Below, in pieces: positions 1-10,180 of a DNA stretch of 44,094 nucleotides. The notes beneath the pieces are model-generated. The model ran no database searches, was not told the origin of the DNA, and was given only the letters and a program-made list of their open reading frames with translations. The first letter of the stretch is position 1. Every line of letters begins with the position of its first letter. The translations under genes and the position numbers were made by a program. Source of the DNA: Actinomortierella ambigua (lineage: Eukaryota; Mortierellomycota; Mortierellomycetes; Mortierellales; Mortierellaceae); assembly GCA_016098155.1 (NCBI GenBank), contig JAAAJB010000284.1, positions 1 through 44,094 of the forward strand, written 5' to 3'.

Positions 1-100
1 CGAAGCACTGTTTGGCAGCACATGGTCGACCCTCGCGATGAGCACGATAGACGGAGCCGAAGCCGCCTGAACCTATTTTGTGGCCAAGAGTGAAAGCCGC
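1..100 (-). CDS. Protein kinase, N-lobe exon, cut by the left window edge
   Basis: The reverse strand encodes LGHKIGSGGFGSVYRAH followed by CAAKQCF. This is the glycine-rich ATP loop (GxGGFGxVY) and the conserved Ala-x-Lys of subdomain II of a eukaryotic protein kinase. The rest of the catalytic domain lies beyond base 1. The exon probably begins at base 100 after the acceptor at 101-102 (sense CATCGCAG), with a CTAAC-type branch point about 20-25 bases upstream. Kinases of this style (TKL/Ser-Thr-like, often paired with Sel1 repeats) are expanded in Mortierella and arbuscular mycorrhizal fungi. The neighbouring decayed Sel1 gene fits that setting, but a physical link is not shown. The substrate cannot be told from this piece. 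Confidence 0.8.
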
Positions 101-389
101 CTGCGATGTTGTATGGAGTTTCGTGTTAGAAAGGGTCAGATGTCACTGAGAGATACCAAGGGGATGGTGGCATATCTTCATGACCATACCATGTCTCGAA
201 CAGATAGCAGAGGAGGGGAGAAGCGAAGGAGAGAGACGACTTGAATACAGGTGGAGTAATGAGGTTGAGCAGGAGATGAAAGTGAATGGGAGATGAAGAT
301 GAATGGGAGTAGAGAAATGGGGTAGAAATTAATGAACTGGAGAAAAACTGGTTGTGAGAGAAAAAATGGCGTGTGACATGCATATGAAC

Positions 390-626
390 CTTGTCTTCTC
401 CTCTACCCCTCACGATGGTACGCCACTGTGCGAAGATACGACTTGCTGGATGGGTGTATATCAGATGCTCCAGTCCCAGGCAATCTATTTTGCGTTTATT
501 GCAAAGCAAAGAGATAAATGGAGAGATTGCTCGACAGGTCGGCGTTGACTTGGTCGTTGGCTAATGCGATACCTCATTGATGATGACACATTCTTGGAAG
601 GAGTTGGCGAACACTAACTGCTGCAT
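390..626 (-). CDS. Possible 5' exons of the kinase gene
   Basis: Two stretches on the reverse strand look coding and join the kinase exon in phase. Bases 626-573 start with ATG and read MQQLVFANSFQECVIINE, then meet a GTATCG donor. Bases 467-390 read HLIYTHPASRIFAQWRTIV and run on to a GTTCAT donor. All three joins are phase 0. The second donor is non-standard after GT, and there is no domain match, so these exons are only a proposal. An alternative is that this is 5' untranslated DNA and the kinase starts elsewhere. Confidence 0.25.
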
Positions 627-839
627 TTGACAGAGTAATAGTGCAGAGCCAAATTTATTGGCACTATTCTCACTTGTTGTCCCACTCTCAGTCATATAGA
701 AGATTGTACACTCTCATAGCTGCGGATCTGCTGCCAATTACTGATATGAGTGTATTCTACATGGTTGCAGACTTGACAATGGTCAAACGTTGGTCGCTCT
801 CTGGTCACACGAAGTCAGCCATATGCTGAAGAGAACTAC

Positions 840-2090
840 TCAGATTTCCTTGTCAGGACAAGTGTTTCTTTGCCAACTCGTAAATTGATCGGAGATCAAA
901 CATAGCAGCACCGTACTTTTGAACCGCATTCCCCGCATACCACTCAAATGCCAGCATGTCGTTGTGCTCGACTCCCTTGCCAATATCATACACCCAACCG
1001 ATAGAACGCTGTGCTCCTGGGTGTCCATGACTGGTGGTCTTGAGGTACCATTCCGCTGCTTCGAGATCGCTTTGCATGACACCTTGACAACCCTCGTACG
1101 CAAGACTAAGATAGAACAATGCTCCCACAAATCCATGCACGCAGCTGTGTGGAACCACGCCGCTGCCTCGACATAGTCTTGCGTGACGCCAAAGCCATGA
1201 TGGTACTTCCAACCCAGACGATACTGCACGCTAAAGTCGTCTTGACGTACTGCCTTGTGGCGCAAGGCTCTTGCCCTCACATCGTCGGTCTCATTCTTTA
1301 GACTTTCTAGATAAAATCTCGCGTTCTGATTTTTTTTTTTTTTTTTTTTGCGTCGGTGAATACCTTTGGTCCTTTGATCCCTTGCCAATGCATCATCAAA
1401 GCTCTGCTCGACACTCCTCCCATCTTGGTAGAATGTACCAAGATGTTACTGTCCTTCAGCATCCCCATGGTCAGCTGCCTAACGAAACCATGAAGCAGCG
1501 GCGGTAGGGTCTTGGCCAGTGCAATAAGGGAACTAGGTATGCCACACTAAGCCTTGTCTCGGCCGAAGCATTCCGAAGGGTAGCATACCTCTGGTACCAT
1601 GCCATTGCCTATGTATGACCCTGGTCTGAGCCCGCGACCGTACCGGTACATGTCTCTATGCTCAACCTGTGCATCGGAATTGTCCTGCTCCGCCGACTTA
1701 AAAATCCATACAACAGCCTCGGTATCGCTCTTATCCACCCCATGGCCTTCGTAATGCATCTAACCAACGTGTAGTTGTGCTGCCGCATGTCCCTACTCTG
1801 CTGCTCGCCGATACCACATCGCTGCCATCTCGTCTGACTGTTCGACACCACGCCCATCCATGTACATCGATCCAAGACCAAATTGCGCTTCGGGCATGCC
1901 TCGATCTGCTGCTTGACGCATCCAGGATGCACCATCGACATCGCTCTTCTCCACGCCTTGGCCACGAGAGTACATCAATCCTAGATTGAACTGTGCCTCC
2001 GCCAAACCACGCTCGGCCGCTCGTTGGAGCGTTGTTGTCGCGTGATATACCCTTGCCAGAGCCGCACCGATGCACTCATTACTAGGGAAG
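840..2090 (-). pseudogene. Decayed Sel1-repeat (TPR-like) protein gene
   Basis: The reverse strand holds about six Sel1-like repeats (consensus A-x-x-x-LG-x-x-Y-x-x-G-x-GV-x-x-x-x-x-x-A-x-x-W-x-x-x-A). Clear ones are AQFNLGLMYSRGQGVEKSD and AQFGLGSMYMDGRGVEQSD (about 2000-1830), MHYEGHGVDKSDTEA (about 1759-1715), LGTFYQDGRSVEQSFDDAL (about 1440-1385), YRLGWKYHHGFGVTQDY (about 1230-1180) and YLSLAYEGCQGVMQSDLEA (about 1110-1055). They lie in different frames. A stop follows WYRRAAE near 1793, and a one-base shift splits the repeat near 1150. A run of about 20 T at 1330-1350 also interrupts it. Sel1 repeats act as solenoid scaffolds for protein contacts. Introns could rescue some breaks, but not the within-repeat shift. 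It is most likely a pseudogene, possibly once joined to the kinase at the left edge. Confidence 0.6.
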
Positions 2091-2136
2091 TGTGCATCGG
2101 TGCGGCTCTGGCAAGGATATATCACGCGACAACAAC
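2031..2136. repeat. 45-bp inverted repeat (foldback palindrome)
   Basis: Left arm 2031-2075 and right arm 2092-2136 are reverse complements with one mismatch (position 2051 versus 2116), separated by a 16-base spacer. The left arm is part of the Sel1 reading frame; the right arm is an inverted copy of it. Immediately beyond the right arm the sequence changes to a CA/CT microsatellite, so the Sel1 similarity ends at the palindrome. Confidence 0.95.
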
Positions 2137-2148
2137 CACGCACACACC

Positions 2149-2187
2149 CTCTCTCTCTCTCTTTCCCTTTCCCTTTCCCTCTCTGAG
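2149..2187. repeat. CT-rich microsatellite
   Basis: A (CT)n run passing into CCCTTT repeats, directly after the foldback palindrome. The remaining DNA to the FEN1 stop at 2570 (about 380 bases) shows only A-rich and G-rich low-complexity sequence and no gene. Confidence 0.9.
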
Positions 2188-2569
2188 CCTCTAGATCGTT
2201 CTGAACTACCCCTCAACCATGGAATTGGAGCACCTAGTTGGAGCTGTGCTTGCACCTCACGTGTTCGGCTGCCATTCGGTACCATTTGGCTGCCTCAAGG
2301 AGGAGGAGGTAGATCGAAATAAGGGAGGTGGCGGTGGGTATTATACTCTCAGGGAATATATATTCGCGTCAAATATTACAAAGATAGTCGTTGTTGCTAG
2401 TTTCTACAGAAAAAAAATAACAAAAGTGTTGACAAATACAGCGAATCAACACCTCTCCCACACACCTACTTGGCATTAACTGGAGGTAAGAGGGGAGGAG
2501 GGCAAAGCAAGAAGAAAAAAAAAGGATCTGAAAAAATAAACTCCTTTGATTTCGTCTTATTCTTACCCT

Positions 2570-4346
2570 TCACTTGCGAGGGCGACCACGTCCACTACCA
2601 GCCTTGGCGCCAGCCTTGGCCTTCTTATCCTTCCCAGACGAGGCATCCTCTCCAGCACGCTTCTTGCCTGCTGCACCTGCCCCGGGGAGCACCTTAAAGA
2701 AGCCATCCAACCGCCCTTGCGTGGCCGTCTTGAGCTGCTTCTCCAATCGTTCACAGCCCTTGCGCACACGCTCCTCGTTGAATCCCTTGTCCCGCACCAA
2801 AAAGTCGACCAGGCCCTCTACATTAGGTGCTTCCCACTTGATCTAATATGAGAAAAAATGGATTTTGGATTAAGGGAAATGGCAAATAGTAATTCGTTAA
2901 AAAAATGCAACGCGCAGAGACTCTTTCCTCCCTCCACTCTCCCTCTCTCCCTCTCTCCCTTTCTCTCTCTTTCTCTCTCTCAGTCGTCATACCTCGACAG
3001 TAGAAGGGTCCAGGACCTCCGGGTTCAAGAACAGCTCGCGCGCATCCTTGTAAGGCCAGTCCTCGGGGATCGGGTACCGTTTCGCATCAATGTTCTTCAA
3101 GATCGTCTCAATGTTCTTGTGCTCCTTGATCAGCGCCACCGCACGGGTCGGGCCAATGTTCTTGATCGAGTCGCAATAATCGCATCCCAGCAGGATACAC
3201 AGGTCAATAAACTGATCCCGTGTGAATCCAAGCCCTTCCATCGCCTTGCCCAGATGGATCTCGCTGATTGGCATCTTCTTCGCCTCGCTGAACGTCAGAT
3301 GCCGCAACAGAATTGGAGACCCAAACGTCAACGTGTCCATGTCCTCCGAGCCGGCAGCATATACCTATCGGGGGGTTGAGAAAGAGAGAGAGAGAAAAAT
3401 GTTGGTTGCTGGTTCACTCCATATACCTATACATATATCTTTGTCCGCTAGCAGCAAAAGGTTCCAAAAGGAGAGGGGTACGGCAGACGACCAAAAAAAA
3501 AAAAAAAAAAAAATCACAACAGCAGGATATATGAAAGCAAAGCAATAAAAAGCTCCTTACCAGACCGGCCTTGGCCAGGGCAGCACACTGGGCTTCGGCC
3601 TCACAAGGCGCGTCAATGTAGGGAATGCCCATCAGCTTAAGTAGCTTCTTGCACTCGTCGTTATGCTCCCGAGTCACCTTGACCGTTCGACGGTTAAACT
3701 TGTCGATCGCCTCTGTGTCGCCAATTTCCTCGGCTTCCTCTTGCTTCGCCGTCGCCTCCTTACGTCTTGCCGTCCGCTTGGCGAGCTATTATTCATTGAA
3801 GACAGTGTGTGTGTGGGATGAGAAGAGAGAAAGGAAGGGATTGGAATTGGATCAGATCAGATCAGATCAGATGAACAACGCTTATTTTCATTTGATACCC
3901 TTTGAAGGCGAAAGAGTGGGAATGGGGCTGTGTGTGCATACCTCGCCTGACTTGAGCGTTGGTGGTTTACCGTCAAAGACATAGACGGGCTTGATGCCAT
4001 TATCTACCATGCGCAGCGTCCGATAGAACATGCCCATCAAATGACTAAGGAGCAAGAGACAGACAGAGAAAGCGTGTTAGACGGATTCTTCTATGTCATA
4101 GCTACATGGAATTCCCAAGTAAGAGGGTGTCTATGCGTGTATGCGTTATAAATGATACCTTGTTGTCTCGCCATTCTCGTTCTGCAGCAACTGACCGTCC
4201 TGCTGGCGAACGGCAATCATAAACTGGTAAATGCTCATCGACGCATCAATCGCCACCTTGCGTCCAAAGTAGTTCTTAATGTCATCCTCCCGAATGGCCC
4301 CCGCTGCATTGTCGCCAATAACCTTGGACAATCCGTGAATACCCAT
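2570..4346 (-). CDS. FEN1: Flap endonuclease 1 (structure-specific 5' nuclease)
   Basis: FEN1/Rad27 cuts 5' flaps during Okazaki fragment maturation and long-patch base excision repair. Five exons: 4346-4159, 4044-3942, 3785-3561, 3364-2993, 2842-2570; all joins are GT-AG and in phase, giving 386 aa, the usual family length. The start [12 protein letters not shown] is the conserved family start. The N region has [10 protein letters not shown] (metal-binding Asp) and VFDGKPP. The I region has [25 protein letters not shown] and [19 protein letters not shown] (helix-hairpin-helix). All expected acidic metal ligands are present. The C-terminus has the PCNA-binding PIP box QGRLDGFF, then a Lys/Arg-rich tail, as in nuclear FEN1. 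Intron 2 holds a short GATCA array. The frame stays open upstream of the start; see the separate entry. Confidence 0.97.
3850..3873. repeat. GATCA short tandem repeat in FEN1 intron 2
   Basis: Four to five copies of the pentamer GATCA in the intron between FEN1 exons 2 and 3. Confidence 0.9.
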
Positions 4347-4625
4347 GTTGAATGCAGAAGAATGGAATGCTCGTGGTCGTTCTAGTCGGTGGGTAGTGGT
4401 GGTGGTGGTGATGTAGTTGTTGTTGTTGTTATTGTCGGAGGAGGCGCGGGAAACGACAAAAAAAGGTCCTTGGGATGCGTGTTGCGGAGCGCCAAAAACG
4501 GGGGTCAGGACTTTGGAAAAATCACGTCGCGGTCGAAAATGTGGATGTCGAGTCAGCAATGAAACTGAAAGAGATGCTAAACGCGTTGATGGCAAGCAGA
4601 GGACATGCAAACAAGGGGAGAACAT
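4347..4625 (-). CDS. Possible N-terminal extension of FEN1 (mitochondrial presequence-like)
   Basis: The frame upstream of the FEN1 start is open for 93 codons back to an ATG at 4625, and further to 4928. The extension begins [20 protein letters not shown] and includes [14 protein letters not shown] and, just before the conserved start, [11 protein letters not shown]. It is rich in Arg, Ser and Leu, has only three acidic residues (D35, D64, E82), and carries the R-x-F-H/S-S-S style seen near the cleavage site of many fungal mitochondrial presequences. An Asn/Thr run interrupts it. Translation from 4625 would give a 479-aa FEN1. The rest of the upstream DNA to about 5003 is pyrimidine-rich in the sense direction and looks like promoter or 5' UTR. 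Confidence 0.4.
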
Positions 4626-5003
4626 CCCCCCAAACAACCTTTTTGGTGGCGCAATCAGGACAACAGTGGCAACGAGCGTCAAATTTTTTATGGTAAAGTG
4701 AGTGGGTGAGTGAGACAGAGGAGAGAATAGGAGTACGAGTGTGAGAGTGAAAATGTGGATGTATGAAGAGAAAGAGAGAGGGAGTGAGAGGGAGAGAGTG
4801 AGTGGATCAGAGGAGAAAGAAAGAGGTAGCTGGGCTGAAACAGAACAAAAACTGTCGTATGAAAGGGTAGAGAGAGGGTGTATTGACGACGAAAAGTATT
4901 GTGTACAAAAAGTAGGCTGCGCATCCAACGGTCTTCAATGAATGTCCGCCGATGCACCTCCTTCGGGTAAGATGCTATGATATGTTTTCATACTCTCCAT
5001 TCA

Positions 5004-5683
5004 TCATCCCTGTCGAGACCCAGCCTCTTGGTATCCTGCTGAGCCACCCCGCGATGATCCTGGCTGGTGAGCTGAGGGGTGTGCCTGGTACGACTGTGCA
5101 GCAGCAGCCTGCTGGTACTGGATGTATTGCTGGAACTGCTCCTGAGAGACAGGCTGGTAAAACTAGAATGTGCGAGGTGAATATGAGCAAATGGATCAGA
5201 TCAGTCGTACAAAACTCCAAAGGAGCACAGACACAGTCGTTCGCCTCGCATTCTTCATCCGTTGCTCCAGTTTACATGAGGATATCCTGTAAGACCGCCA
5301 GCACCCTGTGAATAGTAATGGGTGTATTGATCCGCGTAGACATCCGCCTAGATCAATCATCAAAGTCAATAATGGAAAGTGTGGTGTAAGTATACAAGGA
5401 ATCTTTAAGGGTCACACAACCATAACGTTGGCAAACAAAATCAGCCAAAAAAAAAAAAAAAAAAAAAAAAAGACAGGTTCAACTTACGGCAGGCTGCTCT
5501 TCCCGGCTAGCACGAGCCTTTGTCTTCATGGGCTCCTCGCGAGGGACAATGTCGATCAGGAAATCAAATTGGTCTGACTTGGAGACAGCATTGGCCACAT
5601 CGCTTCGCTGCAACGTCCTGCGTTTGTTGTCTTCCGCATGCAACCATGCTCGTCGGGTGATTTCGCAGATGAAGATCTCGCAG
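5004..5683 (-). CDS. HAP5: CCAAT-binding factor subunit C (HAP5/NF-YC), 3' exons only
   Basis: NF-YC pairs with NF-YB through a histone fold and, with NF-YA, binds CCAAT boxes. The exon 5683-5488 encodes [33 protein letters not shown] and [16 protein letters not shown], an unmistakable match to helix 2 through the C-terminal helix of the NF-YC fold. It ends at a GTAAGT donor. Exon 5347-5276 ([18 protein letters not shown]) and exon 5162-5004 ([18 protein letters not shown], then a Gln/Ala/Gly tail and TGA) follow in phase 0, giving 141 residues. The expected upstream exon with helix 1 and the start of helix 2 (the LPLARIKKIM-like part) is absent: only 100 bp separate this exon from the stop of the F-box gene, and nothing like it was found further up. 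The gene therefore appears 5'-truncated here. Confidence 0.85.
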
Positions 5684-5783
5684 CTATTTTTCAAAGTAAT
5701 ACAAACAGCTTGGTTATGAGAAAGGAAGAAGAAGAGAGAGAGAGGAGTTTGGGGGGGGGGGGGTGGAAAAAAACAAGCTTGTC

Positions 5784-7173
5784 TTAGGCGGTGCTACGGT
5801 TGAGGATCGCATGACGGAGACGTTGCTCGTCCGTCATAGGGGCATCCCAGTCAACTCTCCAACAGTCGCCAGCACTAGCACCCCAGCGCTGGGTCATCTC
5901 GTTTCGGACCAAGCGTTCGACCATGGCAATCTCGGCCTCGTAGATACCGTGGGTCAGGCCCTGGAACTGGAGGTCATATGTGACAAAGTTGGTCTGGAAG
6001 CTCAGCGACTGAAGCCTTGGGAACAGCTTGAGCAGCGACACAAAGCCCGGGAGCGTCAAGGCCGACGACGTGTACTTGCTGATCGACAAATGCCGGACCG
6101 ACTCGCCCGGAACAATCATGGACCCGGCAGAGGCGGCACCTTGCTGCTCTAGCGCAGTCGCCAAAAAGGATCCTGTGATTGTTGCTGTTGTTGCTGTTGT
6201 TGTTGTTGCCCGTGAATGATCGTGGGAGTGGTGGTAGTACTGCTGACGAGCCAGCTGCGTCCGCAAGTGCTCAGCACGCTCCGCCAAGGTAGCCAAGTTC
6301 TCATTGGAGACACAGTTCAAATCGACGAGTTCCAGCTGTTCGATCCTGCCCTTCTCCAGCAGCGACCACAGAGCGTCGATACTGGCCTCCTTTGGGTTTG
6401 TGACCGCCGCCGCCGGGTACGGTGCCAGCGTGACCGACCGGAGCTCTTGCCAACCATTGGCCATCAGACCCAACACCTCGTCCGAGATGGCATGTCGACC
6501 GCCCAGCGTCTGGATCCGGGGGCAGGCAGCCATGATGGCACTGACGACCTCGGGCGTCACCAACCCTTCGTCCTTGTTCTGGTCATACACCAACGTCTCC
6601 AGGTGATGCCCAAAACACACAATTGACGAGATCAGCGACGTCATCTCAAGATCCAAAAAGTTGCCCTCGACCTCCAGCCGTTGCAACGTCGCCTGGCTCT
6701 GCTCCATCACCTGGCTCAGTGCGACTGAGAACTGGTGATGCAGTGTGAACCCGCGTCGTTGGTACTCTTCTTGCCGCCGGGACAGCGTCAGAGAAGAGAT
6801 GTGGGAATGCATCGTTTGGAAGTGGAAGTGTGGGTATGGGGACAACGCGGCGGCGGCACTGTTGTGGACAGGCACCGTCGTCGTAGCAATGAACGTTGAG
6901 TAGCATCGGCTGATCCGCAACGACCGCAGCCGGGGCGCTACCTGCACCAAATAGCGCATGGCCCCCACAAGCTTGTTAAATTCCATGCCGTCCAGGCAAA
7001 TGTGGGTATACAACGACGGATCAGCGAGGATGCGGTGCCATGTGCGGCATGTCCTAAAAGAGAAAGTATTGCGAACAATGCGCAGACAATTACAAAAAAA
7101 AAGGGCGGGCAGGGAAAGAAAAGAAGGGAGGGAAACCGAGGAGGGAGAGCAGATAGGGAGATGGGGGGAGAGC

Positions 7174-7213
<40 letters not shown>

Positions 7214-7738
7214 ACAACAAAACATGGTTTAGTGTTATTGTTGTACTCCTTGGCCCTGCCAACTATATTCTCTCCGACCATGCTTCTTTGCTGGTTTGTT
7301 GAAAAAAAAGTAAAAAATGCGGGCAGCTTTTTCATACAGGCCAGGAACAAGCAGTCCAAATAACATTGGTGGCCATGGGGTAGGTAATCAATGATAGCTG
7401 CCGTTGTAGACCCTCTCCCAATCATTCAGGGACCATCAGTTGAGTAATTACCTGGATGCCTGGATCTTCTCTTCCAGCGAGAGGCATTGGAAGATGTCGA
7501 GCCAAATGTTCTCGGGGAGGTGAGGGAGGGGCATGCCCGATCGAGGGCGGGATGCCTTGAGGGCAAAGGGCGAGAGAGCAAAGGCTGGTGAAGGAGGCAA
7601 CAGGATAGACTGCTGGGCAACTAACGACGATGGGTGGTATTGTGGGGGTGTGAAAGGGGTATGAATAGACTGCAGGTCCATGGGAATGCTTTGTGTTTCG
7701 CAGATTTCCATTATGTAGCTGAATGAGTGTGAATGCAA
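5784..7738 (-). CDS. F-box protein with leucine-rich repeat-like C-terminal region
   Basis: Two exons, 7738-7452 and 7053-5784, joined in phase (518 aa; 509 aa if the second ATG at 7711 is used). The intron splits the F-box. Across the join the protein reads [20 protein letters not shown] then [20 protein letters not shown], a typical F-box that would bind Skp1 in an SCF ubiquitin ligase. The long rest has irregular LRR-like units such as [49 protein letters not shown] and [10 protein letters not shown], the probable substrate-binding part. The N-terminal 70 residues are Pro/Ser-rich. The target protein cannot be predicted. The stop is 100 bp from the first HAP5 exon on the same strand. Confidence 0.85.
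7175..7212. repeat. GA microsatellite in the F-box gene intron
   Basis: About 19 GA units on the plus strand, read as a CT tract in the sense direction, about 120 bases upstream of the acceptor at 7054. Confidence 0.95.
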
Positions 7739-9336
7739 AAAAAAGGGTGGAGAGTGAAAGGGAGTATGGGTGTGTTTGTATATGTGTGCGTGAGTATGAG
7801 AGTTTGTGTGTGCGTGAGAGGGAATGCGAAAGAGGTATGTATGTGTGTGTAAGCGGGTGGCAGGACTCCTCCTGGGTGGGTGGGTTGTGTCTGTACAAGA
7901 TAAGAAAGAACAGAAAAAAAGAGAGACGAGAGCGAGTAGAGAAGTGATTGCAAAGGGGCAAAAAAAAAAAAGAGAAAAAAGATGCGAGCGGGTTGGCTTT
8001 TTTATACTACTTCAACCAGTCTTCAACACAGGGACCAAAAGAGCAACAGAGACAATAAAGTAAAAGAGAAAAGGGAGTGTGTGTTAGTTGGCTACTGCTC
8101 TGTCTCTGTCTCGCAATCCACTGTCTTTCAATTCAATCCCCCTCCCCCCCCCTTCTCAACAGGGGACAACTCAATCCAAAATATATTTTTGAAAATGTGA
8201 GATTGGTTTTGAACCTTTCGTGTTGAGTGGTGCTGGAGACCCCCCCTCTCTGCCCTCCCTCTTTCCCTGCCTCCCTTTTTTTTCTCTCTTTTTCTCTGCG
8301 TCTGCCTGTGTTTACAACCCACATGCAGTGTGTAGTCCCCCACTGGGTTTTGTCTCTTGTGTCCCACCTGAGGCATGCTGCTTCAAACTCTACATTGCCT
8401 GTTGGACAAGTAGGATTGAAGGAAAGGAAAGGCTGATCTCACACCGCGTGTCAATGTCTTGACTCATACCCACCCTTGCTCCCTTGAGCTTGCTCGTATG
8501 GATTCAATCCCTTTACCTTGGTCATCCACACCACACGCTTTGTTTGTGGTCCAGCTCTAGCTCTTTATCCAAGTAGAATCTCTGTCTAGGATTTGTTTGG
8601 CATCGAGATTGTACACGTCGATAAAACAATAATCACCTTGAGCAGACAGAATACTCTAAACTGGCAACAACAATAAAAGTAGCTGTGTGAGCTGCAACCA
8701 AGGTTATTTTATTTACACAATAGTGCTACATGCATAGATCATCCTGCACCCTGGTCGACTAGACACAAAAAATAAAATAAAAAAAAAGCACAAGAACAAG
8801 AACAAAAAAACGACTCGATCAAAGGTGTTGACCATGTATCCCTTCCGGCACCCGGTACTCACACACACTTTCTGTTTCCGCTACGGATGATCCGTTTCCT
8901 CCTCCATGGCCGCAGTGTTTGACTTTTGTCAGTCAAATAGAGATAGTCAACGCTAATACCTCCTGTTGTGATCTGTCGGAACCAGGCGGGGAACGAAGGA
9001 GGCGGTGTCTTGGGTAGGCGGCTAGACTCCACACGCTGCGAGATTTTTTGGACACCCAATGCCCAATGAAAAAATAGCAGTCGATCACCCATTTCTCGAT
9101 TGTTGAAACAAAGTCTCGCCTTGCTCCTCCCAAGAAAAAACCGGTTCGACTACGTAGGGAGGATAAACGAGGGGAGAAAGGGGAGGAGTGGCCCGCAAAT
9201 TGTAATTTCTCAGAAACACGGCCACTAAGGCATCCAGAGCCGTTTGATATTGTGGCGACCCCAATCTCTAATTGAATGACTAAGGTATCTAAAGCTAACC
9301 AACCAACCTGCCAAACAACGACGCTTAACAGTCTGT
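7739..9336. other. Gene-poor interval upstream of the F-box gene
   Basis: Read on both strands. It holds TG/GA-rich stretches (7760-7840), C runs (8140-8155) and A-rich patches (8770-8800). Open frames here are short, without domain motifs or convincing splice sites. I see no RNA gene or transposon. The first 300 bases are probably the F-box gene promoter and 5' UTR. Confidence 0.5.
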
Positions 9337-9812
9337 TCATTTCACCACCCCACTAGGAGCTCCTAGGAGCCCGAGAAATTGGTCTCTGATTTCTATGTCG
9401 TCTCTTTTCTTAGCAAACAAGCGAGAGCGCATTAGGCGAGCAAGAAGAGAGCAGAGGCCAGCGCACATGCCAACAGGAGCTGTAACCGACCGATTGTGCA
9501 AGAAGACAGGGAAGAGAAGGATAGGGTAGCGAATGAAAGGGAGTTTGTGTGTATGTATGTATGAGAGTGAGAGAGAGTTTGAGAGAGAGAGAGCGCGAGA
9601 ACGAGAGCGAATGGAAAGTTGTTATATTGTGTGTCTGTGTGTAGAGTAGAGAGATATGAAGATGGTACTGTCAATATACCCATTTTTTCTCGGAGCGAGC
9701 CATGTTGACCAGTAGGATCTACAGCATAGACTTGGCCACAAATAGGAGTACGTACTCCATCCAGACGCCAAAGGAAAGGGGTGGCGAGTGTAAAGTGGAC
9801 AAATTGGCGCAT
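9337..9812 (-). CDS. Weak candidate: small two-exon gene
   Basis: Exon 9812-9680 starts ATG and encodes MRQFVHFTLATPFLWRLDGV, then RTPICGQVYAVDPTGQHGSL, ending at a GGTATAT donor. The acceptor ACAG at 9480-9481 opens exon 9479-9337, which stays open in phase for 46 codons (LARLMRSRLFAKKRDDIEIR and on) to TGA, giving 91 aa. The G-x-VYAVDP segment loosely recalls the Sm/LSM-like fold of Gemin6-type proteins, but that is only a resemblance. The start context, 200-nt intron and coding-like codons support a real small gene. Lack of a family match keeps confidence low. Confidence 0.3.
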
Positions 9813-10124
9813 GTGTCAACGTTCTCAAGGCGCGCGCCCTCAAAAGTGCGATGCGCCGTGTACTGGTACTGGTAGTACCATTAGTACATTGGACTTTCCA
9901 TGGCCCTCAATCCGACAATTAGGGCCTTTCATTCCGAAACTAGCATCATTTTTCTCACCATAAATTTATCGGATTTTATTTTGCTTGGACGAGGGGAAGG
10001 GGTAAGCAATGGTAGTCTGAAATCCAGCTCGATCTAATCCGATCCAATGTGCGTCATTCAAGGGGACGAGGCGATGCTGAGAGGAGAGGAGTGGAGGGGT
10101 GGTGGATGCGGAAGGATAGAGGGG

Positions 10125-10180
10125 TTCAAACGTTCAGACGTTCAAACGTTCAAACGTTCAAATGTTCAAATGTTCAAAGG
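10125..10180. repeat. Seven-copy 8-bp tandem repeat
   Basis: Seven tandem copies of TTCAAACG with single-base changes (TTCAGACG, TTCAAATG, TTCAAAGG) in non-coding DNA. Confidence 0.95.

Noticed and set aside
4625..4928. Further upstream part of the open frame before FEN1
   Set aside because: Composition becomes Ser/Leu/Phe low complexity from pyrimidine-rich leader DNA. Only the part from 4625 looks like a targeting peptide.
6028..6626. Plus-strand open frames over the F-box gene
   Set aside because: Opposite-strand shadows of the F-box exon.
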